This document shows positions 9,890 through 16,446 of a stretch of 64,000 nucleotides of DNA, in pieces; position 1 is the first letter of the stretch, and each line of letters starts with the position of its first letter. The notes beneath the pieces are model-generated. The model did not search any database. It was not told the DNA's origin and was given only the letters and a program-made list of their open reading frames with translations. The DNA comes from Streptomyces iranensis (GTDB lineage: Bacteria; Actinomycetota; Actinomycetes; Streptomycetales; Streptomycetaceae). Location: positions 62,001-126,000 of the forward strand of contig NZ_JAGGLR010000014.1 of NCBI RefSeq assembly GCF_017874715.1. Reading direction: 5' to 3'. A program made the position numbers and the translations under genes.

Positions 9890-11251
9890 TCAGACCAGGG
9901 CGCTCTTACGGGCCATCCGGCCCGAGAGCTGGATCCGGTCCACGGCGCCGGTCCGCGGATCGCGGACGAAGCGTCCGCCGGGGAGCCGGCGTCCGGAGGA
10001 GGGGTCCACCAGATCGCAGGTCAGGTCCTCGTGGCAGACCAGCGGCGCGGGGAGGTCGCCGTCCACGGACAGGGCGAGAACGCCGCCGTCGCTGATGGTC
10101 ACCTGGTACTCGATGTCGCCGTTGAGGTAGATCCCGGTGCACTGCGAGGTGGCGGCCATGGGGGTGGCCCGGTGCCGTGGGGTGGGTGTGGGGGGCACCC
10201 GGACGCCGGTGATCTCGCCGAGGACATCGGTCAGTTCGTTCCACAGCTCGGTGCCGGTGCCCGCGTTGGCGGTGAAGCCGACCACCGCTCCCGTGGCGGG
10301 CTCGGCCCGCAGGAAGCAGGAGGTGCCCTGGGCGTTGCCGTCGTGCCCGAACCACAGCGTGTCGCCGTGCCGGAAGAGCCCCCAGCCCAGACCCCAGCCG
10401 TCGGCCAGCACACCGGGGTCGGCGCCGGGCACCGGGCGGCGCATCTCCTCCGCGAGCTCGCGGGGCAGCAATCCCGGGGCGCCGTCGCCGAGATGGGCCC
10501 GGCCCAGCGCCACCAGATCGAGGGCACTGGCCCTCAGGGCGCCGGCCGCGGCCTCGGCGGGGGCGAGGTTCTGCCGCACCGGCCGCGTTCTGCCCGTGGC
10601 CTTGTTGGCCGAGTGGCCGCGCGCCGTGGGCCGGTGCGGGGCGCCGGCCGTGCCGATGAAGGACGGCACGGTGCCCAGCGGATCGAGCAGAACGGACCGC
10701 ATGGCCTCCTGCCAGCTCATCCCGGTGACCGTCTCGATCAGCCGGCCCGCGGCCACATAGCCCGCGTTGGAGTAGGAGAAATCCGTCCCCGGGGGCATCA
10801 CCAGGGTGCGGTCGGTGCAGTGGTCCAGCAGATAGCGCGCGGCGCTCAGCGAGGCCACCTGGTCGGAGTCGGGCCCGGACGGAAGCCCCGCGGTGTGGCT
10901 GAGCACCTGGCGCACCGTGCACGGCGGACCGGCCCGCCGCAGCTCCGGCACATGGTCGCCGAGCCGGTCGTCCAGCTCCACATCGCCGTCCGCCACCAGG
11001 AGCGTCACCACGGTCGCGGTGTACGCCTTGGTGATGGAGCCGATGGGCACGGCGGCGTCGGCCGTGCACGGCTCGCCGGTGTCCGCGTCCAGGACGCCGG
11101 TCTCCACGGCGAGGGTCATTCCGCCGCTGTGCACGGCGAGTTGGGCCCCGGGCACCTGATGGGCACGGGCCAGGGCGGTCAGCCGGTCCTCGAGGACGCG
11201 GCGTATCTTGGACCGCTCCTCGACGGACGGGGCCGGGGTCGGACGTAACAC
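9890..11251 (-). CDS. Stand-alone PBP-type thioesterase / peptide cyclase (SurE-like serine hydrolase)
   Basis: 453 aa of the beta-lactamase/penicillin-binding-protein fold. Visible motifs are S72-I-T-K75 (nucleophile and general base), Y160-S-N162 and H303-D-G. A C-terminal lipocalin-like beta domain follows (about 360-453, with GIYLNGDIEY and GGVLALSVDG). Length, two-domain layout and position beside an NRPS match SurE-type trans-acting thioesterases, which release and macrocyclise peptides from E-domain-terminated NRPSs. There is no signal peptide, which fits a cytoplasmic partner and argues against a cell-wall carboxypeptidase. The GTG start is chosen because AAGGAG lies 6 nt upstream; the frame extends further upstream without support. 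Codon 2 is TTA (11246-11248), implying bldA-dependent translation. The gene follows the amine oxidase by 44 nt and precedes the NRPS by 138 nt. An ordinary class C esterase is the alternative. Confidence 0.85.
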   Translation of the reverse strand: MLRPTPAPSVEERSKIRRVLEDRLTALARAHQVPGAQLAVHSGGMTLAVETGVLDADTGEPCTADAAVPIGSITKAYTATVVTLLVADGDVELDDRLGDHVPELRRAGPPCTVRQVLSHTAGLPSGPDSDQVASLSAARYLLDHCTDRTLVMPPGTDFSYSNAGYVAAGRLIETVTGMSWQEAMRSVLLDPLGTVPSFIGTAGAPHRPTARGHSANKATGRTRPVRQNLAPAEAAAGALRASALDLVALGRAHLGDGAPGLLPRELAEEMRRPVPGADPGVLADGWGLGWGLFRHGDTLWFGHDGNAQGTSCFLRAEPATGAVVGFTANAGTGTELWNELTDVLGEITGVRVPPTPTPRHRATPMAATSQCTGIYLNGDIEYQVTISDGGVLALSVDGDLPAPLVCHEDLTCDLVDPSSGRRLPGGRFVRDPRTGAVDRIQLSGRMARKSALV

Positions 11252-11257
11252 GTAGCA

Positions 11258-11263
11258 CTCCTT
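11258..11263 (-). promoter_or_regulatory. Ribosome binding site fixing the thioesterase GTG start
   Basis: On the minus strand AAGGAG sits 6 nt before the GTG at 11251. It selects this start over upstream in-frame candidates and puts a TTA leucine codon directly after the initiator. Confidence 0.7.
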
Positions 11264-11295
11264 GCCGGGGGACGGGACGGGCGACGGGGACCGGG

Positions 11296-12567
11296 TCATG
11301 GCAGCCGGCTCGTGGCCGTGACGTCCCGCGGCACGATCCTGAAGCCTTGCCAGTGGGTGGGCATGGGGTCCTGGTCCTCGTCCCTGGGCACATGGTGGAA
11401 GTCGACACTGACCCAGGCGACCGGGTCGGTGAGCTTCTCGTCGCCGGTGTACTTGTCGACCGAGGTGGCGCAGTCCGGGGCGGTGTTGCCGTAGGCCAGC
11501 CGCTCGCACTCCCGGTACTGCGTGAAGTACATGTCGTGGTGGGTGAACTCCTCGGTCTCGTGCGGGCCCCGGTACTGATCGCTCTGGTGGTTGTCGATCT
11601 CCCAGGACTTGGCGTGGCCGTCGGAGTTCTCGGTGGCGGGGTTCACCACCCGCCAGAAGCGGGTGGGCGCGAGGTCCGCCGCGGTCTCACGGGAGAACAC
11701 CGTGCGCTTGGTGGTGCGCGCGGCCGTGCCGCTGCCCAGGTAGTCGTACTGCTCCACGGTGTTCTTCGACTGTCCGTCGACGTCGAAGTCCAGCCGCCAG
11801 AAGATGTTGTGCGAGTGGTTCTCGCTGAACCGGGTGGAGCCCACCCCGGTCGGCCAGCCGCTGCTCGCGTCGGAGAACTGGAACGGTGAGAGGCTTCCGG
11901 TGGCGCCCGACCGGGGGGTGATGGAGCCGTCGTCCGAGAAGCGCCACTCGGTGATGTAGTCGTACCAGCCGATCTCGGAGACCGAGAAGACGACCAGGTC
12001 GGTGCCGTGCAGTACGCCCTTCTCCACCGCGCTCTTGTAGGCGAACGGCCGCGGCTGCTCCTCGACGCACAGCACCGGGGTGTCCGAGAAGTCGCGCAGC
12101 CGCCCGTCGGGGCAGTCCTTGGCGCTGAGCCGGGTGAGCGTGCCCTGCTCCAGATCGCCGAAGCCGATCGCCGAGACATCGTAGAAGCGCGGCTGACCGC
12201 TGTCGTAGGGCACATGCACCTCGGCCAGCGAGGCGCTCTTGAGCACCCGGGTGGGGGTGGAGCGGTTCGGGGTGTAGATCACATCGCTCAACACCGCACC
12301 GGTGTTGCGGTCGATGTCCCAGCACATCTGCCACCGGGCACCGTTCTCGAGGGTCGTGTCGATGCGATCCGCGGCGGGACAGGACGGGTCCGCCGCGGCC
12401 CTCGCGGGCGCGGCGGAGGCCGGGCCCGGCACCCACAGGGCCAGCAATCCCGCCACGGCGATCAGCACACGGGCACGCCGAAGCAGATGGGCACGCCGAA
12501 ACACACGGGCACGCCGAAACACACGGGCACGCCTGGACACACGGGCACGCCGAAACAGACTGGACAC
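11296..12567 (-). CDS. Secreted copper amine oxidase, catalytic domain only
   Basis: 423 aa from a GTG that has GGGGAG 8 nt upstream. Residues 1-55 form an export signal: an Arg-rich n-region, a hydrophobic core (VLIAVAGLLALW) and an AXA-like site. The rest aligns by eye with the catalytic beta-sandwich domain of copper/topaquinone amine oxidases. I see W201-Y202-D-Y (topaquinone tyrosine expected at 202), the copper ligands H251-S-H253, FDVDG, and a third His near 392 in HHVPRDED. Such enzymes oxidise primary amines to aldehydes with H2O2 and NH3. The N-terminal accessory domains usual in the family are missing here; a matching domain is encoded by the gene 14 nt upstream. The normal Asn before the cofactor tyrosine is replaced by Trp. 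As it lies in the NRPS operon it may modify the peptide or a precursor after export (inference). Confidence 0.85.
   Translation of the reverse strand: MSSLFRRARVSRRARVFRRARVFRRAHLLRRARVLIAVAGLLALWVPGPASAAPARAAADPSCPAADRIDTTLENGARWQMCWDIDRNTGAVLSDVIYTPNRSTPTRVLKSASLAEVHVPYDSGQPRFYDVSAIGFGDLEQGTLTRLSAKDCPDGRLRDFSDTPVLCVEEQPRPFAYKSAVEKGVLHGTDLVVFSVSEIGWYDYITEWRFSDDGSITPRSGATGSLSPFQFSDASSGWPTGVGSTRFSENHSHNIFWRLDFDVDGQSKNTVEQYDYLGSGTAARTTKRTVFSRETAADLAPTRFWRVVNPATENSDGHAKSWEIDNHQSDQYRGPHETEEFTHHDMYFTQYRECERLAYGNTAPDCATSVDKYTGDEKLTDPVAWVSVDFHHVPRDEDQDPMPTHWQGFRIVPRDVTATSRLP
12467..12556 (-). repeat. Five 18-bp tandem copies encoding the Arg-rich signal n-region
   Basis: Five in-phase 18-bp units (plus-strand consensus ACACGGGCACGCCGAAAC) at 12467, 12485, 12503, 12521 and 12539, with 0-4 changes each. 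They encode repeated (V/L)-(F/S/L)-R-R-A-(R/H) hexapeptides before the hydrophobic core of the amine oxidase signal peptide. The unit is a multiple of three, so copy-number change would keep the frame and alter only the positive charge of the n-region. Confidence 0.85.
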
Positions 12568-12581
12568 GGACAAGGCTCCCC

Positions 12582-13391
12582 TCACAGGCCGATGACGGCG
12601 GCGCGCCTGGCCGACAGATCGATGACGATCCGGCTGGTGTCGATCCACTTGCCACCCGGAATGCGCACGAACAGCTGCACACACCGGTGCTCACCGCACC
12701 GGGACACCTTCCGGGCGCCGTCCACCCCTTTGGCCCGTGAGCCGAGGAACGACATGCTCTGGAGCCGCAGTTGGGCGGGCGAGGCCAGCCGCTTCCCGGT
12801 CTGCGACGCGTAGGACTCGCGCATCCCCGGGCCGAGCCGGCGGTCGGCGAGGACGACCTTCACCGCCTCGCGGGCCTCGGCCAGGGTGGGAGGCGGCTGG
12901 ACGCCGTGCCGGCGGGTGGAGTCGAGGACCTTCTTGGAGCGCAGATCGACCACCCTGGTGATGAGGGTGTCCGAGGCGTAGTCGTAGAGCTGGACCTCGG
13001 CCCGGCTGTCGGTGTCGGAGGACGCCGACTTGGCCCGGGGCGGACGGCGGGTGTCCAGCGGCTCGGCACCGGAGCCGCCCGCCGCGTTCCGCTCCCCGTC
13101 ACTCTTCTCTGTCGCCTGTCGACGGTCCTTCGCGGCCCCGGGCCCGGTGGCGGCGTCGACGGCGATACGGGTCGCCTCGCGCGATTCCTCGGATGTCAGC
13201 CGTCCGGAGTGTGAGGCGACGACGGCCGCGGGCTCCTGGGCATCGGACGCGGGCGATCCGGCGGTGCGGAGGGCGGCGATCCCGCCGCCCGCCAGCACCG
13301 CCGTCAGACCCAGCGCCGCGGATACGCGCCATCTCCGGTGACGGCGCCCCCTGGTATCGGCCGCACCCTTGTCCGTCGCGTTGTCTGTCAT
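12582..13391 (-). CDS. Membrane-anchored protein with copper amine oxidase N2/N3-like domain
   Basis: 269 aa. A basic N terminus (RGRRHRRWR) precedes one hydrophobic segment (about 23-44), so the body should lie outside the membrane. After a low-complexity linker (about 50-115) the C-terminal half (about 118-269) resembles the N2/N3 modules of copper amine oxidases: RVVDLRSKKVLDS, then GVQPPPTLAEA, a helix, and a second strand-rich unit ending in IVIDLSARRAAVIGL. Full-length enzymes carry these modules fused ahead of the catalytic domain. Here the catalytic domain is the next gene, 14 nt downstream, so the two look like subunits of a split enzyme. It is the first gene of the NRPS operon. Homology was judged by eye; the alternative is a lineage-specific secreted protein. 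Confidence 0.7.
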   Translation of the reverse strand: MTDNATDKGAADTRGRRHRRWRVSAALGLTAVLAGGGIAALRTAGSPASDAQEPAAVVASHSGRLTSEESREATRIAVDAATGPGAAKDRRQATEKSDGERNAAGGSGAEPLDTRRPPRAKSASSDTDSRAEVQLYDYASDTLITRVVDLRSKKVLDSTRRHGVQPPPTLAEAREAVKVVLADRRLGPGMRESYASQTGKRLASPAQLRLQSMSFLGSRAKGVDGARKVSRCGEHRCVQLFVRIPGGKWIDTSRIVIDLSARRAAVIGL

Positions 13392-13705
13392 CACCCAGCC
13401 GTTTCCGTTGTCGGTCAAGTGAGCCCGGTGGGGCTCGCGGTGACAGCACTCGGCCGGATACCGGATTGTCGCTGGTGCGTTCCCCGTCGTGCAGACGGGA
13501 TTCAAGCCGCTGACAACGGCTCGCGCGGACTCCCCCCGGACTCTTCGCTGTCCACTGTGAGCTCACGCTTTCACCACTCCGGGCGGCGTAACAGTCGCAT
13601 TTGTCATCAAGGGGCTGTGAGAAACGCATGTCCCATGGGCGGCCGAGCGGCCGCAAAGCGATGACGTGGAAGGCTCGTGGGAAGGCTCTCTGCCATCATG
13701 CTCAC
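13392..13705. other. Divergent promoter region between the NRPS operon and the zinc/HhH gene
   Basis: About 314 bp with no credible gene and lower GC than the surroundings. It must hold the leftward promoter of the amine oxidase-thioesterase-NRPS operon and the rightward promoter of the small gene at 13706. I could not assign -35/-10 boxes or a clear operator with confidence. Confidence 0.5.
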
Positions 13706-14119
13706 ATGAGCCATTCGATCACCATTCGATGTGACATCTGTGGCGCCACTCATTCCTCCTCAGCGGCCGACAGCGTCGGTGCGCTCCGCGAAGTCATCGT
13801 CCAAATGAGCTGGTCAAGGGCGCGATGGGATGGCCGGGTGATCGATATGTGCGGTGGGTGCGGCGCCCGGGAAATGGCGCCGAGCGCGCCCGGACGGCGC
13901 TGCGGTTCCTGTGAGGGAGGCGAACTCTTCGATGTCCTCGGACACGACAGAATCGGACATCGTTTGGCCAATGCATTACTCAGGGCCGGTATAGATAATC
14001 TCGAACTGCTCTCCGGTTTCTCCGCGCGTCAGCTTCGTGATCTGGACGGTATCGGCGCCGTGAGCGCACGTCACGCACTCAATCGTCTGCACTCCGCGCC
14101 GAACGAAAGGCGAGCGTGA
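13706..14119 (+). CDS. Small zinc-ribbon / helix-hairpin-helix protein
   Basis: 137 aa from the ATG at 13706; in-frame starts upstream (13601) have no better support. The N-terminal half carries three CXXC pairs (CDIC, CGGC, CGSC), suggesting a zinc ribbon. The C-terminal 45 residues (LLRAGIDNLELLSGFSARQ, then RDLDGIGAVSARHALNRL) resemble the HhH fold of the RNA polymerase alpha C-terminal domain. The combination suggests a nucleic-acid-binding or transcription-associated protein; I do not recognise a named family. GC is lower than in neighbouring genes, and a TTA codon lies at 13976-13978, so translation probably depends on bldA. It is divergent from the NRPS operon and could regulate it, but nothing in the sequence proves that. 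Confidence 0.75.
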   Translation: MSHSITIRCDICGATHSSSAADSVGALREVIVQMSWSRARWDGRVIDMCGGCGAREMAPSAPGRRCGSCEGGELFDVLGHDRIGHRLANALLRAGIDNLELLSGFSARQLRDLDGIGAVSARHALNRLHSAPNERRA

Positions 14120-14208
14120 ACGAATATTCCCGCTGTTATTCCTCGGCGCCTCCCGAAAGCGGATCGTGCCGCGTACCGTACCCGCCGGCCGACCCCCGGG
14201 CGCGGAGC

Positions 14209-14949
14209 TCAGCTCTGCGCGGTGGGACGGACCACGATCTCGCCGACGTCGACACCGGCCGGCTGCTCGATGGCGAACACGATGGCGCGGGCGATGGCGT
14301 CCGGGGGCATCGCGATCTTGTCCATGCCGTCCTGGATCGCGCTCCTCGCGTCCGGGTCGGTGATGGAATCCGCGAGTCCCGTCCGGGTGTACCCCGGCGA
14401 GACGGTGGTCACCCGCAGCGATTCGCCCGCCTCCTGGCGCAGCCCTTCGGAGATGGCGCGTACGGCGTTCTTGGTGCCGGCGTAGACCGACATGGTCGGG
14501 ACGATGCGCAGCCCGGCGGTGGAGAGGGTGTGCACGAAATGCCCGGAGCCCTGCTCACGGAAGACGGGCAGGGCCTCCGCGATGCCGTACAGCACGCCCT
14601 TGATGTTGACGTCGACCATCGCCTCCCAGTCCTCGACGCGCAGATCGTCGAGGGCTGAGATCGGGCTGATACCGGCGTTGCTGACCAGGACGTCCAGCTT
14701 TCCGTACCGCTCGCGTGCCGTCGCGACCAGACGGGACAGATCCGCGCGCCGCTTCACATCCGTGACGACGGCGACGGCCTCGCCGCCCGCCCCGGTGATC
14801 CGGGCCGCCAGTGCCTCGATGCGGTCCGACCGCCGTGCCGCGAGGACGACCTTGGCGCCGCGCTCGGCCAGCAGCAGCGCGGTCGCCTCGCCGATGCCGC
14901 TGCTCGCGCCCGTAATGGCGACGACCTTGCCTTCGATACCCGATGTCAT
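14209..14949 (-). CDS. SDR-family NAD(P)-dependent oxidoreductase
   Basis: 246 aa classical short-chain dehydrogenase. Visible are the Rossmann motif TGASSGIG near the N terminus, SNAG in place of the usual NNAG, and the catalytic Y-A-G-T-K with an upstream LSTAG serine segment. Start chosen at the ATG with GGAAGGA about 7 nt upstream. It is transcribed away from the TetR gene at 15101 across a region with two matching palindromes, so TetR repression is likely. The substrate cannot be read from sequence. Confidence 0.9.
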   Translation of the reverse strand: MTSGIEGKVVAITGASSGIGEATALLLAERGAKVVLAARRSDRIEALAARITGAGGEAVAVVTDVKRRADLSRLVATARERYGKLDVLVSNAGISPISALDDLRVEDWEAMVDVNIKGVLYGIAEALPVFREQGSGHFVHTLSTAGLRIVPTMSVYAGTKNAVRAISEGLRQEAGESLRVTTVSPGYTRTGLADSITDPDARSAIQDGMDKIAMPPDAIARAIVFAIEQPAGVDVGEIVVRPTAQS

Positions 14950-15019
14950 GGGGGTTCCTTCCAGGGGAAACGTTGCGGGAGGGCAGGGGAAAGGAGGGGG
15001 CGGCGATGGCCTACAGTGA

Positions 15020-15041
15020 GAAGTGGAGGCGCCGCCACTTC
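15020..15041. promoter_or_regulatory. Operator-like inverted repeat 1 (TetR/SDR)
   Basis: A 22-bp imperfect palindrome; left half GAAGTGGAGGC, right half GCCGCCACTTC, one symmetric mismatch pair. It shares its half-site with a second palindrome whose centre is 31 bp away, about three helical turns. Likely bound by the adjacent TetR regulator. Confidence 0.65.
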
Positions 15042-15050
15042 GCCCCACAC

Positions 15051-15072
15051 TAAGTGGGTGCGCCTCCGCTTA
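15051..15072. promoter_or_regulatory. Operator-like inverted repeat 2 (TetR/SDR)
   Basis: A 22-bp imperfect palindrome; left half TAAGTGGGTGC, right half GCCTCCGCTTA, matching at 8 of 11 positions. Same AAG-Y-GG core as the copy at 15020, 29 bp before the TetR start. Confidence 0.65.
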
Positions 15073-15100
15073 GCAACCCGGGGAATGAGGAGAGCCGCCG

Positions 15101-15682
15101 ATGGCCAGGGATCCAGGGCGCCCGCTGCGGGCCGACGCACAGCGCAACCGGGAGAAGATCCTCTCCGCCGCGGTACGGGTGTTCGCCGAGGAGGGGCTGG
15201 ACGCCCACCTCGAGCGCATCGCCAAGGAGGCGGGCGTGGGCACCGGCACCCTCTACCGGAACTTCCCCACCCGTGAGCTGCTGATCGAGGCCGCCTACCG
15301 CAATGAGCTGGCCCGGCTCTGCGACGCCGCCCCCGAACTGCTGGCGGCCCTGCCACCGCGCGAGGCCCTGCGGGTGTGGCTGGCCCGCTTCATGGACTAC
15401 GCCAACGCCAAGCTGGGCATGGCGGACGCGCTGCGGGGCGTGGTCGCGTCGGGTGTCAATCCGTACGCGCAGAGCCACGAGATGATCCAGGACGCGCTCT
15501 CGCGGCTGATGGACGCCGCCGTCGCGGCCGGTGTGATCCGGTCGGACATCGGCGCCACCGACATGTTCGCCGCCCTCACCGGCATCGCCCTCGCCTCGGG
15601 GAAGCCCGAGCAGCGGGAGCAGGCCGACCGCCTCCTCGACCTCACCCTGGACGGGCTGAGCGCTGGATCCGACGCTCAGTAA
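15101..15682 (+). CDS. TetR/AcrR-family transcriptional regulator
   Basis: 193 aa. The N-terminal HTH is typical: AQRNREKILSAAVRVFAEEG, then a recognition helix segment GVGTGTLYRNFPTRELLIEA. The C-terminal helical ligand domain ends in a short polar tail. AGGAGAG lies upstream of the ATG. It is divergent from the SDR at 14209 with two operator-like palindromes between, so autoregulation plus control of the SDR is the simplest reading. The ligand is unknown. Confidence 0.92.
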   Translation: MARDPGRPLRADAQRNREKILSAAVRVFAEEGLDAHLERIAKEAGVGTGTLYRNFPTRELLIEAAYRNELARLCDAAPELLAALPPREALRVWLARFMDYANAKLGMADALRGVVASGVNPYAQSHEMIQDALSRLMDAAVAAGVIRSDIGATDMFAALTGIALASGKPEQREQADRLLDLTLDGLSAGSDAQ

Positions 15683-15688
15683 AGATTT

Positions 15689-15700
15689 CTGAGTTTTCAG
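15689..15700. promoter_or_regulatory. AT-rich inverted repeat before the cupin regulator
   Basis: CTGA-GTTT-TCAG in an unusually AT-rich stretch 46 bp before the ATG at 15747. Possible operator or promoter element of the XRE-cupin gene; the stem is only 4 bp, so support is weak. Confidence 0.3.
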
Positions 15701-15746
15701 TTCAGACTCTTGTGCCAGCCGCTCAGCGCTCTTAGCGTGTGCGGCC

Positions 15747-16337
15747 ATGGAGAACGAACACACCACGGACCGGGCCGCGGGAACCGGCGACGAGTCCGTG
15801 GGCGACCGGCTGCGCGCGCTGCGCAAGGCGCGCCGGCTGACGCTGCGGACCGTCGCCGAGGCCGCCGGGATCAGTGAGGGCTATCTCAGCCAGATAGAGC
15901 GCGGGCAGGCCAATCCCAGCATCGCCACCCTCCAGCAGGTCGCCGCCGCGCTCGGCCTGAAGGTGGCCGATCTGTTCGGCGACGACTTCACCAGCGGCCC
16001 GAGCGTGCTGCGCGCCGAGGAGGCGCCCCGGCTCGCCCTCGGGGTGCTCGGCGGGCGCAAGTTCCGGCTGACCCCGGGGCCGCAGCACCATCTCGAAGTG
16101 TTCCTGGGGGAGTTCGACGCCCATGGCTCCACGGGAGAGACCCTCTACAGCCACGGCGACTCGGAGGAGTTCCTGTACGTCCTCGAGGGCACGGTCGGAC
16201 TCCAGCTCGGCGAGCGCTCCTTCACCCTCGGGGCCGGTGACAGCATCCGCTACTCCTCCGCCGTACCCCACCGGCTGAGCGAGACGGCCGGGGCGGCCGC
16301 CCGGGTGCTGTGGGTGATCAGCCCACCCAGCTACTGA
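15747..16337 (+). CDS. XRE-family regulator with C-terminal cupin
   Basis: 196 aa: HTH at about 19-73 (LRALRKARRLTLRTVAEAAG and SQIERGQANPSIATL) and a cupin_2 domain at about 115-190 (YSHGDSEEFLYVLEG, GDSIRYSSAVPH). This is the layout of PuuR-type regulators, which sense a small amine-related ligand in the cupin. The gene lies 109 bp before an FAD oxidase of the PuuB/amino-acid oxidase type and a transporter, so it probably controls them. Downstream genes in the same direction up to 21842 may belong to the regulon. Confidence 0.9.
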   Translation: MENEHTTDRAAGTGDESVGDRLRALRKARRLTLRTVAEAAGISEGYLSQIERGQANPSIATLQQVAAALGLKVADLFGDDFTSGPSVLRAEEAPRLALGVLGGRKFRLTPGPQHHLEVFLGEFDAHGSTGETLYSHGDSEEFLYVLEGTVGLQLGERSFTLGAGDSIRYSSAVPHRLSETAGAAARVLWVISPPSY

Positions 16338-16446
16338 CCCCCACCGCCCGGCCTCACCTGCCTCCCTCCTCTATCCGCGACGAAACCGGGGCCATCCCAG
16401 GCCGCCCGACCAGCGGCCGTTCGACCACGATTGGCTGAGTGCCGCA

